A stretch of DNA of 64,000 nucleotides from Nitrospira sp. (GTDB taxonomy: Bacteria > Nitrospirota > Nitrospiria > Nitrospirales > Nitrospiraceae), in the NCBI GenBank assembly GCA_029194675.1, contig JARFXP010000001.1, positions 124,001-188,000 on the forward strand, in the 5' to 3' direction. A program made the translations under genes and the position numbers. The notes below the pieces were generated by a model. It did no database searches. It saw only the letters and a program-made list of their open reading frames with translations, and was not told the DNA's origin. Of the stretch, positions 27,516-38,083 are shown piece after piece; the stretch's first letter is position 1; each line of letters opens with the position of its first letter.

Positions 27516-30500
27516 TTACGTCTGTTTGCCCGGCGCCGCATTACCTTGATCCCGCTTCAGCCGTAGCTTCAGCCATCCCTCGCTGAGCGTCAGGCCCTCC
27601 GCGAAGCGCGCCCGGTCGTCGGCCGGCTTGATTGCGTGCCAGACCATGGAAGGTCTGGTCGCCCAGGACCACTGGCCAAAGGCGTCCGATGGCCGCGGCA
27701 TCGTGGGCTGCGCCGCGCTCTCCTCTGACCTGGCTCCCAACACGGGCGCCACGGCGATGTAGACCGCCTCGATGAGGCTGACCTGCTTGCCCACCTCCTC
27801 CGGAAGCTGGATGAAGTGGCGCGGAAGAATGCCGGTGGACGCGTGCACTCGGGCGCTCGCATCCATCAGCAGGGTCAGTTTCAGCGGGTCGCCTGCACAG
27901 GCAACCGACAGGCTCTGATCATATTTGATATGGGTGTTTTCACCGAGACGTCGAGTGGCGCCTTCACTCGCAAAGAGACAGGGCGCCTCGTCAAGCAGGT
28001 AGCCGACAAGGCCGTCGGCTGGCAGGGCCATGCCGCCCAGCCGGACCGGCACGCGCAGTTTCTCGAAGTCCTCGGTCTCGAACGTCCATGCCCCATCGGT
28101 CTTCCAATAGCCGGCGGGAAGCCCCTGCAGTTCGAGGCTCAGCGAGGCCTGGACGAGGGCCAGCGGGCGGCCGAGCAGGACCGCCATGGCAGGGTCCTCG
28201 GAGGGAAGTCGCGCCTCTGTCTTGCGCAGCACCAGATCGACCAGCTCCAGGAAGGCCTGCCCTTCGTCCGCGCTGAAATCGGTAGCGAGCTGAACAAAGC
28301 GCTTCAAGCGCTCGTTGGCGATGCCACTTTTTTTGAGGGTCGAACCGGGTACCGGGCGCCACTCGAATGTCACCGGTGAGTTGATGGTTTTTTCACCCTG
28401 CGCCGGCAGCATGCTCTCCAGCGCCCCGAGCGGCTCCCCCTTCGCGCTGAAGATGGCGAAGCTCTTTTCCAAAAAGTTCGGGACCATCCATCCGCAGACC
28501 GGCCCCGATGCGGAGGCCTCGGCCGACTGCCAGTCGAAATTCAGCCGAGCGGGCTGGGCCAGCCTTGGGCTGAAGCTCGCATGATAACCGTTGGGCGAAG
28601 GCGCCAACAGCGCCGTAGCGATCATGTTGGCCTGCGCAGCCCCTACATGGATGGAGTCAATCAGCTTGCGCGTCTGGCCGAAGGTATCGACAAGATACAG
28701 GTTGACGAGCGCTAACGCGCCAGCGCGCACCGGCAAGAAGGTCCGTGTGACCGGCATGGTTGGCTGTGGGCCTTTGCCCATGGCCTCCCAAATCGATGCA
28801 TCCACCTGCCTGCTCGTCGGATCGACCGGGGGCAGGCACAGGCCCAGTGTTTGCCGAAGCAATTGATCATTGAAGCCGCCAAGGGACTGGCCAAGAACCT
28901 CCGTCTGTTTGATGCCCGCGAGGTTGTCGGCCTTGCGCCCCGCTATCTCAGCGAACCTGTTCAGATTCTCCACCATCTGAGCACCGGAGAGCGCCGAGAT
29001 AATCGTCGCGCCTTCGAGTAGAGACTCGCTCTGGACCAATGCGATCTGCTGCGGGATGAGGTCCCCGGCAAGCGGTCCCAAATCCAGCCGCCAGCCTTGT
29101 AATGCTTGGCTATGGCTGTTGGTGGAACCTTGTGCAGGCGTGTAAGACGGCGCCCATCGTGCCTGCCACATCAAATACACGGGTAACCAGGGGTTGGTCC
29201 CGTCCCGGTTGGTCCCGCCCCACCAGGTGACCCCCAGCGGGTCCGGAGGCTGGCCGACCCAGGTCAACGTATTGACCCCGCGCCGCCTCGACTGGTCGAG
29301 ACTCTGCTGGAGCATCTTGAAGAGTTCGTCGTCTGCCGTTTGTATCACACCCGCGCAATTCGGATCGAAGAGCAGCGTCTCGAGCGCAAGCTTCCGAGCG
29401 AGGTCGCCAGGTCCCACCCCCGCCACATTGGGAAAACCCGGCACAGGGAAGCATTTGTCCGCCGACCATGTCCGACTAATTGTCCCGCTCTGGCTCACGC
29501 CGGTAACCACACCCATCGCCAGCCGGCAGCGCAGCGCGCCGCCTGCGTCCTTATCGGGTCGTTGCGCACGCGCGCGGTCGGGGCCGACTAAGTTCTCTCC
29601 TTTCAGGACCACGAACGGATCCTTCGGGTGCAGGAACGGCGGCATCGTCGACTCCGCGAGCTGCATGCCGGTATTTTCCGCCCTGAGAACTTCACTCACG
29701 CTGTTACGGCAGACGTCAGCGGCGTTCCTATATCGGGGTAGTTCGCCAGCAGCCGTTTGCATGGCCATGCCTGCTGGATTGACCACCGTCCGCTCACTGA
29801 TGCCGTTTGCCCAGGTCGCCCAGCAAGAAAACAGCTGCCAGCGCAACGACTCGATCTTCCTCGCATGCCGGTCGTATCTCTGCTGCGCCTGGTTCAGCTC
29901 AGCGAGGAGCTTCTGAACCTGCTCGGACAGCGCCGGGAGTGTCTTCTGCGCCTCAGCGGAGCGGGCGATCGGCTCGATGGACCAGTGCGTGCCGCCCGCC
30001 ACCGCGTTGAAGCTGTGCCGGTGCAGCAACTCGCCGAGTTGGTATTGATCCACCACTTGCGTGGCCTGCCCATGCTGAAAGGCGCAGAGGACTTGCTCGA
30101 GGACTTTCTTATCGGGGGCGTCGTTATTCTTGGGCGCGTTGCGCGTCACCAGTGCAGCCAGCGCCTCGGCCGCGCTGCCGCCGATGACGATGGTTGGCGG
30201 CGTTGAGCCGGCGGGTGCCGACGGATAGAACTGCGCCGCCCCTTGCCAGGTGATGCCGACGACGGCCCCGTGACAGAGTGTCCGCTGCGGCAACGCCGCC
30301 TCTTCAAGGTTGGGGCACGACCACCCCAAACCTGCCAAGCGCGCCTTGCAGTCATCCGGGGTATTCGGTCCGCCCCCTGGGTAAAACGGATCCTTCGCAG
30401 GATCCGAATACCAGCCCATGACGAGGTAGGTAAGCCGATTTCCTTGCGCGACGCCTTCCATCTTGTCGTGGAACCCGAGCAGGCCCTTGCAGGCCGGATA

Positions 30501-31025
30501 ATAGGCGGCGAAGGAGGGATCGCCCCACCCGGACGATGTGAGCTCGAAGCGGTAGGAGCTCTGTGTTTCCTGCCACTGTTCCAGCGGCACGGTGCGACCG
30601 ACATATTTGACTTCAAGAGACGGACTGAAAAAGAGGAAGGGTGTGCCGCCGGATTGCGCGTTATCAGTCACGTAGTCGCTCTCGACGACCCAGGCCTTCG
30701 AGGAGATAGTTGTATTGCCCTCCGCATGCCACAGGCGCAGCACAAGCCAGCGATTGGGGATGCACGGCTGCACGGGTTGCTTGTTGCCTTCATGCCGCGC
30801 GTTCGCAAGCGCGGTCGGCAGCGCCCAATGCAGGTGGACGCCCGGTTCGAGTCCTGAACTCAGCTGGCTGGCTTGGAAAGAAAACGCATATTTCGCGTTC
30901 CCGTACCAATCCGTGATATCGTCCTGCGTTCTGGGCACTGGCGCAAGGTCGTAGAGTGGTTCGTCTACAGGCTCCCCGACCACGAACACCTGCACGTTGG
31001 TCGGCACCAAGAGGTAGTCGTTCAT
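27516..31025 (-). CDS. Very large uncharacterised island protein (1169 residues)
   Basis: Starts MNDYLLVPTNVQVFVVGEP and shares an ATGA overlap with the preceding gene, so translation is coupled. No signal peptide. The N-terminal third has conspicuous motifs, GVHLHWALPTAL and PNRWLVLRLW, that I have a vague memory of in unannotated large bacterial proteins. Around residues 380-410 is a possible coiled coil (LSEQVQKLLAELNQAQQRYD). The last third is mixed alpha/beta with LASEGATRRLGENTHIKYD. No enzymatic motif is recognised. It likely acts with its two large neighbours, with which it is tightly packed. Confidence 0.6.
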   Translation of the reverse strand: MNDYLLVPTNVQVFVVGEPVDEPLYDLAPVPRTQDDITDWYGNAKYAFSFQASQLSSGLEPGVHLHWALPTALANARHEGNKQPVQPCIPNRWLVLRLWHAEGNTTISSKAWVVESDYVTDNAQSGGTPFLFFSPSLEVKYVGRTVPLEQWQETQSSYRFELTSSGWGDPSFAAYYPACKGLLGFHDKMEGVAQGNRLTYLVMGWYSDPAKDPFYPGGGPNTPDDCKARLAGLGWSCPNLEEAALPQRTLCHGAVVGITWQGAAQFYPSAPAGSTPPTIVIGGSAAEALAALVTRNAPKNNDAPDKKVLEQVLCAFQHGQATQVVDQYQLGELLHRHSFNAVAGGTHWSIEPIARSAEAQKTLPALSEQVQKLLAELNQAQQRYDRHARKIESLRWQLFSCWATWANGISERTVVNPAGMAMQTAAGELPRYRNAADVCRNSVSEVLRAENTGMQLAESTMPPFLHPKDPFVVLKGENLVGPDRARAQRPDKDAGGALRCRLAMGVVTGVSQSGTISRTWSADKCFPVPGFPNVAGVGPGDLARKLALETLLFDPNCAGVIQTADDELFKMLQQSLDQSRRRGVNTLTWVGQPPDPLGVTWWGGTNRDGTNPWLPVYLMWQARWAPSYTPAQGSTNSHSQALQGWRLDLGPLAGDLIPQQIALVQSESLLEGATIISALSGAQMVENLNRFAEIAGRKADNLAGIKQTEVLGQSLGGFNDQLLRQTLGLCLPPVDPTSRQVDASIWEAMGKGPQPTMPVTRTFLPVRAGALALVNLYLVDTFGQTRKLIDSIHVGAAQANMIATALLAPSPNGYHASFSPRLAQPARLNFDWQSAEASASGPVCGWMVPNFLEKSFAIFSAKGEPLGALESMLPAQGEKTINSPVTFEWRPVPGSTLKKSGIANERLKRFVQLATDFSADEGQAFLELVDLVLRKTEARLPSEDPAMAVLLGRPLALVQASLSLELQGLPAGYWKTDGAWTFETEDFEKLRVPVRLGGMALPADGLVGYLLDEAPCLFASEGATRRLGENTHIKYDQSLSVACAGDPLKLTLLMDASARVHASTGILPRHFIQLPEEVGKQVSLIEAVYIAVAPVLGARSEESAAQPTMPRPSDAFGQWSWATRPSMVWHAIKPADDRARFAEGLTLSEGWLKLRLKRDQGNAAPGKQT

Positions 31026-33304
31026 GTCGGCCCCTTCCCCACTGGCAACCGAGTGCCCTGCTTATCGCGGGCCGTGAAGGTCACTCTCGCGGGCGACTCG
31101 ATCATCTCGACGGCGAATTCTGCGGAAGTGAAGACATCCGTCTTCCCCATCTGTTGCTTGTTGACCAGTTCCGTTTTAATGGTTGCTGCCAACTCGCTCA
31201 TCTTGACGACACGCGTGCCTCTATTATCCATCGGCACCTGAACCGTTCCCTCGCATCTAGCACCGAGCGACTGTGCCTCGCCCTTGATTATCCGCAGCCC
31301 GGTTTTCTCATGTCCTCCGCCCGGCTTGCTCGCAGCGCCGAAATGGATCGCCTCCGGCGGCTGCTTGATCTCGATCTCGGTCACCTTGCCGTTATAAATG
31401 CACAGCAGGATGTCGGGAGCCAGGCGGTCCATGCGCAGAATCTGTAGAGGATCGAGCACTTTGTCGACCGAGTCCACACCGGTGGCCTTGACCTCCAGGC
31501 CGATCCAAGCCTCCACCGCGTCGGAGCGCAGCAGATAGCCGGACAAGGGCCAGTGCAGAACGGCTTCCGCTTGTTGGTTGGGCTGCTCATTCAGCGCCGG
31601 AGCTAGTCTATCTGTTTGCTTGGCTCCATCCCTGCGTTGGTCGGCCGCCTGCTTCGCGTTCGACCGGAGTTCGGACGCCAATTTCTCCGAGACCTTGAAG
31701 AAGTGCGCACGCAGCAACTGGTCCGCCAGCTCGTCCGTCTGGCTGGTGCGGCCGACGCTGCAGGCGCCTTGCAACAGGCAGTTAAGCCACTCTGGATTGA
31801 GGTAGAAGAACCGGATCGACTCCGCCGGCAACATGGCCTCGTCGGGCACCAGGTACTGGAACGGCACGCCATAGAGCAGCATGGCCTGGCCGAGCCAGTT
31901 CTGGACCGTCGCCGGAATGGGCGGCGCGTCGAGCTGGTTCTGGGCAGACGCAGCGTTGCCGTTTAGGGCCAAGTATCCGGCGCCTCCTAGTGCCCTGGCG
32001 TACCAGTCTTGGATGTGCTCACGTGTGCTGCCAAGCTTGTCCTGAAGTTCCTTTCCCTTTTTCGCCATGGTGCCTAGCGCGTCCGTATTGGTCCGCCGGA
32101 TCCAGCGCTGGTACTCTGTGCGAAAGCGAAACAAGGCCTGGGCAAACGCCTGGTCCTGCAGCGCCAAGAGCCGCCCCAGTTGCCAGGCAGCGGCGTAACT
32201 GGCGTCGAACATCCCGGTCTCGGGGTTGTAGCGCAGCGCCGCATCCGCGCAGGAGATGTCCAGATAGCTCATCGATCGTTCATACGACATGGGGGCCAGC
32301 GGTCCTCGATACCAGCTGATCGTTTTGTCTTCGTTACGCAGGTCGTGGTTGACCGGAGTAAAGCCCATCTGGAAAGCGCTGTTGATGTAGGTGATCGCCT
32401 TGCCATCGTCGCCGGGTAGCGGCTCCCGGTTGAGCAGGCGCTTATCATCGAGCCTTACCATCAGGCTCTTGAACAAGCTGCTTCCCTGGCAGGTGAAGCG
32501 CCAGGATCCAAGCACCAGCAGCCGACAGCTCTTTATGCCCTGTGGAAGCGTATGCGTCTTCAAATAGTCACCCCAGCCCTCGAGCGACACCAAGCACACC
32601 GTGTTGACAATGCCCCAGTCCTTCTCGCCGCTTGGCGTGGGCTGTGTCTCGGGAAACCGATTGCAGACGACCACGGAGAACTTTCCCTCCTTGAGCAGCG
32701 ACCAGGTCTCTTTGTTGTCGGTTTCGACCTCGCGAACATGGGCGAGATACCGAAGATCCTCCTTGCGCGGCATGACAGCGCTGAACAGGTCGGCCGACAG
32801 GTCGATGGTCTGGCAGAGATCGGTCTCCGCATCGTAAGGGGCCAAATGAATTGACGGGCCGATGATGCTTCCTTCGTTGTGCTTCAGAACCTCCGCCAGC
32901 GTCCTCGGGACTATCGGCGGCACACGTTTTTCAGTCCCATGGGTGAAATCGGCGTCCGTCAGCAGGATCAGCGCCAGCCAGGGATCGTGTGGCAACGTCG
33001 GGTCCGAACCGTCAACCGTTCTCTCCCAGGGCAGCGTGCAGCGGTCGAAGACGATGTGTGGCAGGGTGTCGTAGAACTGGCCGATCTGGCCCGGCGCCGG
33101 ATAGCAGGAGTAGGTCTCTGAGCCGGTCAGTGCGTAGCGCGGCCCGCCGACATGGAACGCCTCGGCAACAGATTGTGTGGCGAGCGGGGTTTCGCCGGTC
33201 TTTAACGTCGGGGTCACCGTCACCGTATACTCTCCCGGCGCGAGGGCGGGAAGCCAGTAGCTATAGAACGTGATCTGCTCGGCTATGGCCTTGTTCAGTC
33301 CCAT
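31022..33304 (-). CDS. Large uncharacterised island protein (760 residues)
   Basis: ATG 33304 (MGLNKAIAEQITFYSYWLP) has AAGGA seven bases upstream; a GTG at 33340 would overlap the preceding gene and lacks a better site. The N-terminus contains a beta-rich segment (GEYTVTVTPTLKTGETPLAT) followed by HDPWLALILLTDADF. The middle has LDISCADAALRYNPETGMFD and a helical stretch (QLGRLLALQDQAFAQALFRF), then AESIRFFYLNPEWLNCLLQG. The mix suggests a structural or scaffold protein. I do not recognise the family and assign no function. Confidence 0.6.
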   Translation of the reverse strand: MGLNKAIAEQITFYSYWLPALAPGEYTVTVTPTLKTGETPLATQSVAEAFHVGGPRYALTGSETYSCYPAPGQIGQFYDTLPHIVFDRCTLPWERTVDGSDPTLPHDPWLALILLTDADFTHGTEKRVPPIVPRTLAEVLKHNEGSIIGPSIHLAPYDAETDLCQTIDLSADLFSAVMPRKEDLRYLAHVREVETDNKETWSLLKEGKFSVVVCNRFPETQPTPSGEKDWGIVNTVCLVSLEGWGDYLKTHTLPQGIKSCRLLVLGSWRFTCQGSSLFKSLMVRLDDKRLLNREPLPGDDGKAITYINSAFQMGFTPVNHDLRNEDKTISWYRGPLAPMSYERSMSYLDISCADAALRYNPETGMFDASYAAAWQLGRLLALQDQAFAQALFRFRTEYQRWIRRTNTDALGTMAKKGKELQDKLGSTREHIQDWYARALGGAGYLALNGNAASAQNQLDAPPIPATVQNWLGQAMLLYGVPFQYLVPDEAMLPAESIRFFYLNPEWLNCLLQGACSVGRTSQTDELADQLLRAHFFKVSEKLASELRSNAKQAADQRRDGAKQTDRLAPALNEQPNQQAEAVLHWPLSGYLLRSDAVEAWIGLEVKATGVDSVDKVLDPLQILRMDRLAPDILLCIYNGKVTEIEIKQPPEAIHFGAASKPGGGHEKTGLRIIKGEAQSLGARCEGTVQVPMDNRGTRVVKMSELAATIKTELVNKQQMGKTDVFTSAEFAVEMIESPARVTFTARDKQGTRLPVGKGPT

Positions 33305-33314
33305 GGCAGGATCC

Positions 33315-36300
33315 TTAGAGACCTTGTCCAAGCGCGGCACAGGTGGGCGGCGCTTGGAACTGTTCGCCCGGCTTCGTTATGGCGATCTCGTTCCACCAAG
33401 ATTGTCCGGGCTTCGTGATACGCTGCCTTACGACTCGTTGCACGAGGGAATTGCGAATCTGGTTGCGGAACTCGTTCGTCACCGCGACCCTCTCGAACTT
33501 GGGAGCGATCGCATCCGGCCTCGTCGGAGGCGTCCCCCAGGGAATAGACTTTGGAGGAATGTCTTCGTACGCGAATTGCGCGATTCCGAAGGGGCCCAGA
33601 CGATGGACCGGCGTCGTCGGCTGCACCCGAAGCACAACGCCCGAGGGCACATCTTTAAGCATCTCCGCCTCGGGCTTGCCGGATGCCGCCTTGGGGCTCC
33701 ACAGGGCTTCCGGAAAATTCTTGCGCGACCATTGCACGGCCGTGAATTTCTCCTCAACCTTGCCCCCTGCGCTGGTCTTCAGGCTGACGGCATGAACGGA
33801 CGTGAGGCTGGTTGCGGCCATCGGCCGGATGCCGAGTGGTGGGGATGTGCCGGGTCGTTTCCTGCCGCCCAGGTTGACTTCTGTGCACGGCACCACCGAA
33901 TCCGTTTCGATCATCAACTCGTGGGGGTTGGCGATCCGATACGTCACCTCGACGCCTTTCCCATCCTTCTTCGTGACCTCGCGCATCAGCCCCTCGGTGA
34001 TGCGGATGGTATTCAACATGGCGTAATAGGCAGACGCTGGGACTCCTGTCCCATTCCCCGCAGGCGGCGGCAGAAAGGCTTGCTGGAATTCGTCCCACTT
34101 CAACGACTTGTTGAGTTGCTCACCACTATGATCGCCGAATTCAACCGTAAATGAGACGATCCAGAGGGTCACGGTCGCCGTGCCGGCAAACGGCGGCCCC
34201 CAGATGTGCAAACTCGCACCGATCTCCAGTTTGAAGGTGCGAAAGCTCCGATAGGTCACCGCGATCCCGATCCCCACCCTGGCATCGTAGTGGAACGGCG
34301 CCCAGGCAATGAGAAAATCCGCGTAGGCGACGAACGCCGCCGTGAGGTTGCCGCTCTCGAACACCGCCGCCAGCTTGAGCCCGGCCATGAGACAGGAGGG
34401 CGTAAGGGCGAGATAGGCTTCGCCCACGATCGTCAGCTCCTTGGAGATTTGCGCGCGAATGCCCACGCGCGGCACCACAGGATAGTGCGATGGCAGCCGG
34501 AACTCAGGGTGATAGCCTCCCAGCGAGATGACGAAATCGCCGGCTTCCTTGGCCTTGCCGAACCACACAAAGAACGCGAAGCCGCCGGTGAGCCGGATCC
34601 TTGTGTCGAAGACAAAGGAATTGTCGGTCAACCGCCCTTCGATGCTGAACAGCCCGGCATCCGGGTCGAGCACGGCACGGATCTGCAACTCGGCATAGAC
34701 AGCGCAGTTGCCCCCCTCGGCCCCGGTAGGCAAGGTCAGCTTCGTCAACCCCAACAGGGCGAACTGCAACCGGTTGCCGAAGGCGACCGAGAACAGCGCA
34801 AAGGAGTCGGCCATCTTGAACGAGGTGAACTTCACCCCGATCGAGAGCCAGTAGTCCCCGGACGACGGCAATACGGCGTTCCGGAGCGTTGCCATGTCGA
34901 ACTTGGTCGGGTCGGTCACTGCCGTGACCAGTGGGAACTTCGCAACCTGGTCGACCGGCGGCAGGGCCAGCCGCGTGTTGTAGCCCCCCCCCAGGGCCAG
35001 ACCGGTCACGAAAAACGCGGGCGGTCCGCCCACCACCCCGACAAAGGCCCCGTACAGGAATAAGGAGGGCTTCTTCTCTTTCTCGACTTGGATCGTCCCA
35101 TACGACCCCACGACGGCGATCTGAAACACCTCGGCCTTGATGAGGAGATTGCCCTCGTAGAGGTAGTCGACGTAGGGTTCATTAGCCTTCGTTCTCACGA
35201 ACCCGCCGCAGACCGTCAGCGGCGGATTCGAGTAGGCGATGCTGAGCCCGTCGAGGCCGGGGCGAATCTCCGTGAGCTTGCCGGGGTCCTTGACCAGTTC
35301 CAAAGGCAGTGTCAATGGAAAATTGAGGTTGAATCCCTGCAGGTCGAGCTCGAACCCGCCGCTCCCGAGCGACGCATCGAGCAGCACATAGACACGTTTC
35401 TGGCCGGATTCCTCGCGCGACTCGAAACGCACCTTGCGGAACGTCACCGGACCGATCGTGCGCCCGACCTTGACGTTGTTCCCGCCTTCAGTCACTTTCT
35501 TGTCGTCCGCTCCTGGCTGAACACCGGGCTCGGCGCCCGCCCCGCCAGCGCGGCGGGCCGCTGCTTCCCGCGGCTCCTCGCCTCCCAGGTTGCACTCGAA
35601 CGGGTAACTGAGCGACGTTCCCTCGAATTTCAGCAGACCTTTCAGAAGAAGACCCTTTGTGAACGTCTCCTTGCGATCATTCAGCGTGAGCGTTACATTT
35701 TCTGGCGCCATTGCGTTTGCCGCCACGATGACCAGGTCGTCCAGTGCGATACCGTACGGGTCCAGCGCGTGGCCCAGCGCGCTTCCAGAAAGAGCCGCCT
35801 TTGTCGAGATCGGTCCGGGTTTGAGTCCGAACGCGACGACCCTTTTCTGATCGACGCCTGTCGGCGCAGTCAACAAGGCGAGCGTGGCGGTCTCTGTCTT
35901 AGCCGTAAGCTCCAGGTGATTCTTGCGGAACTCGTAATCGAACTTCAGGGCGTTCAGGGTCGGGATCAACTCGGCCGGTACGTTGCTGATGTTCGCCCCG
36001 AGTGCGGCAGCCAATTTTGGGAAGTCCAGAGGTGGGCCTGGCTGTTTTGGATTAGGCCAACACGCCGTGATCCGCTGCGAATCCTTTCCGGTGACAAATT
36101 TGAGTCCGAACGATAGCTTGCTGTCTTTATCCAGGGCGACGAGGAGCGTTCCATCGACTGTAAGCTGGAGCGAGGCGCCGGCGGTTGTCTTGGCCTCAAC
36201 GTCGATGGTCGCGTCGACTTCGACGCCGTTGATCGTAATCCGGCCCGCTCCCCGGATCTGGATATTGCATGTGACTGGTTTCGCAGCCTCATTGCTCGCT

Positions 36301-38057
36301 CTTCCCTGACGATCGAGCCACAGGTTGATTGTGCAGTCGAAGGTCGCGTCAGCCCCAAAGGGATTCTGCCAGGTGATAGCTGCGCTGCCGTGGAAGCGGA
36401 ATGCATTTGTCGACGGCGTAATCGTCAGATCGAGGGCTGGGAATGTTACGTCGGGGAGTTCGCTCGCTGTAGCCTGCTTGCCCAAAATCGATACTAAGAG
36501 ATCCGTGAGGCGGATGTCCAAGACAGCCACAGTGAACGTCCACCCGCCCTGTTGGTAAGTCGCTAAAGCCCCGAGGGTCATCCCGAAGATTTCGAGCGAG
36601 CCTCCCAGCGCCAGCGTGAGGCTCCTGTCATACTCAAGTTGCAGGAACAGATTCCTGATCGTGACGGTTTGCTCGCCCACCTTCAGGAGCTCCCAACTGA
36701 CTGTGGTGCCGATGTCAATACCATAGGCCCCACCCGTTATGTCGCCCCAGATTTCAAAGCGGGTAAGTGCGAAGTTTGTGAACGGAAACGTATCCTCGGC
36801 AAGACCAAGCGACTGCGTGAAAAATTGCTTGAGGTCCACCTGATTCGGGTGGTCTTTATCCGGATCATCGTCCAGCACGCAACAGAACTGGCCGGTTGAG
36901 AGGTCGACCCCCCCGGACAACGTACCGCCGAACAGGGTCATCGTACCCGAGAGGTATGGTGATACCTCCCAGTCCGCGCCGAAGTGCGAAACGCTGAGAT
37001 CCAGTCTCAGCTTGCAGAGCTTAACCAGGTCGTTGTTATTCGGCCCCTTGAGGATTAACCAATCCAGGTCTAGTTCAACCCCGGCATCGAATCTGGACAA
37101 GGATAGCGGATTGGCGTTGATCTCTACGAGCAAATCGGCGAGCCGTGTGTCGAATTTCGATCGTATGTCGGGGATCGTGTCGCTCTTCTGTGGAATCAAC
37201 GCGTTGAGGCTCTCGTTGACGTCACTGGGCAACAGACTCAGCAGGCTCTTCAGGCCCAGCGGCGATGAACCTGCCTTCCAGTCGCTCCGAATGAGAATGC
37301 TCTCTGAGAGCATGTTGGGTTCAAAGGTGACCGCCAGCGGAACCGTCACACCATCCCCGCACAGCGTGTAACGCAGGCGCTCTTTTGTTTTCTGCGTACC
37401 GTTCACTGCCGCCGTCAGGTATTGGTACTCAACCTTTAGAGGAAGGTTCTCAAGAACGTCCGGCAGTGACATGGCTTTTGTCGTGAGGCGCATCCGCGGA
37501 AAGCCGTTGTGGATCTCCACTGGTCCTTTGACGGATACGGAATCAGGAATCCTAAAGTCGGCGAGAGTCTCATCGATCGTCGAGATCTTCAAAGTTGCCT
37601 CGAGGCTCAGACCCCGTCTCACATTGTCGGCGGAACTGAAGAGCCCGTCGAAATCGCCACCCAATTCGTCAATCCGGCGCGAATCGAGCGTAAAGACACA
37701 CTTCGAGAATGCTTGATCCTCGGACAGAGTGGGGAAACTGCGGGAAAGATCGGATATTTCGCTGAAGGTCATCACAACATCCGGTCTCTCGTTATCCGAC
37801 ACGAAAAACCAAGCCTCGAATGTGGGATTCAATACGCTCAAGAAATTGCCGCGCAATGTGCCATTCACTTTTAAAGCAGAGCGTTGCGTATCGCCGTCGT
37901 TGAACGTCGAGTCTTTTGGATCCGCAGCGATGGTTATAGACCAGTTGACGGGCAGGATCTTATCGAAGAAGGTTTTGATGCTGGACAGTTGAGCGCCATT
38001 CATCTGCCCTGTGTCGCCCGTTTTTGTCAGCGCCACACGCAAGTCAGCCAACGTCAC
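33315..38057 (-). CDS. Giant beta-rich protein (1580 residues), possibly DUF6603-containing
   Basis: Starts with GTG 38057 behind AAAGGA. No signal peptide. Most of the length consists of repeating amphipathic strands (SWELLKVGEQTVTIRNLFLQ; GGSLEIFGMTLGALATYQQG; ITPSTNAFRFHGSAAITW). Around residues 1000-1050, PPAFFVTGLALGGGYNTRLA then LPPVDQVAKFPLV resembles what I recall of DUF6603, a domain of very large bacterial proteins. Residues near 850 hold a low-complexity Gly/Ala/Glu linker. Long repeated strands of this kind could build a tube or groove, but that is speculation. The preceding PLD gene ends 26 bp upstream. Confidence 0.62.
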   Translation of the reverse strand: MTLADLRVALTKTGDTGQMNGAQLSSIKTFFDKILPVNWSITIAADPKDSTFNDGDTQRSALKVNGTLRGNFLSVLNPTFEAWFFVSDNERPDVVMTFSEISDLSRSFPTLSEDQAFSKCVFTLDSRRIDELGGDFDGLFSSADNVRRGLSLEATLKISTIDETLADFRIPDSVSVKGPVEIHNGFPRMRLTTKAMSLPDVLENLPLKVEYQYLTAAVNGTQKTKERLRYTLCGDGVTVPLAVTFEPNMLSESILIRSDWKAGSSPLGLKSLLSLLPSDVNESLNALIPQKSDTIPDIRSKFDTRLADLLVEINANPLSLSRFDAGVELDLDWLILKGPNNNDLVKLCKLRLDLSVSHFGADWEVSPYLSGTMTLFGGTLSGGVDLSTGQFCCVLDDDPDKDHPNQVDLKQFFTQSLGLAEDTFPFTNFALTRFEIWGDITGGAYGIDIGTTVSWELLKVGEQTVTIRNLFLQLEYDRSLTLALGGSLEIFGMTLGALATYQQGGWTFTVAVLDIRLTDLLVSILGKQATASELPDVTFPALDLTITPSTNAFRFHGSAAITWQNPFGADATFDCTINLWLDRQGRASNEAAKPVTCNIQIRGAGRITINGVEVDATIDVEAKTTAGASLQLTVDGTLLVALDKDSKLSFGLKFVTGKDSQRITACWPNPKQPGPPLDFPKLAAALGANISNVPAELIPTLNALKFDYEFRKNHLELTAKTETATLALLTAPTGVDQKRVVAFGLKPGPISTKAALSGSALGHALDPYGIALDDLVIVAANAMAPENVTLTLNDRKETFTKGLLLKGLLKFEGTSLSYPFECNLGGEEPREAAARRAGGAGAEPGVQPGADDKKVTEGGNNVKVGRTIGPVTFRKVRFESREESGQKRVYVLLDASLGSGGFELDLQGFNLNFPLTLPLELVKDPGKLTEIRPGLDGLSIAYSNPPLTVCGGFVRTKANEPYVDYLYEGNLLIKAEVFQIAVVGSYGTIQVEKEKKPSLFLYGAFVGVVGGPPAFFVTGLALGGGYNTRLALPPVDQVAKFPLVTAVTDPTKFDMATLRNAVLPSSGDYWLSIGVKFTSFKMADSFALFSVAFGNRLQFALLGLTKLTLPTGAEGGNCAVYAELQIRAVLDPDAGLFSIEGRLTDNSFVFDTRIRLTGGFAFFVWFGKAKEAGDFVISLGGYHPEFRLPSHYPVVPRVGIRAQISKELTIVGEAYLALTPSCLMAGLKLAAVFESGNLTAAFVAYADFLIAWAPFHYDARVGIGIAVTYRSFRTFKLEIGASLHIWGPPFAGTATVTLWIVSFTVEFGDHSGEQLNKSLKWDEFQQAFLPPPAGNGTGVPASAYYAMLNTIRITEGLMREVTKKDGKGVEVTYRIANPHELMIETDSVVPCTEVNLGGRKRPGTSPPLGIRPMAATSLTSVHAVSLKTSAGGKVEEKFTAVQWSRKNFPEALWSPKAASGKPEAEMLKDVPSGVVLRVQPTTPVHRLGPFGIAQFAYEDIPPKSIPWGTPPTRPDAIAPKFERVAVTNEFRNQIRNSLVQRVVRQRITKPGQSWWNEIAITKPGEQFQAPPTCAALGQGL

Positions 38058-38083
38058 TGCTGCTGTCCTTTCTTACCGCTCGA

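Noticed and set aside
33270..34154. Plus-strand ORFs of 294 and 285 residues antisense to the 1580-residue protein (also 34206-35063, 35088-36116)
   Set aside because: Composition typical of antisense frames; the minus frame has consistent strand repeats and operon context.
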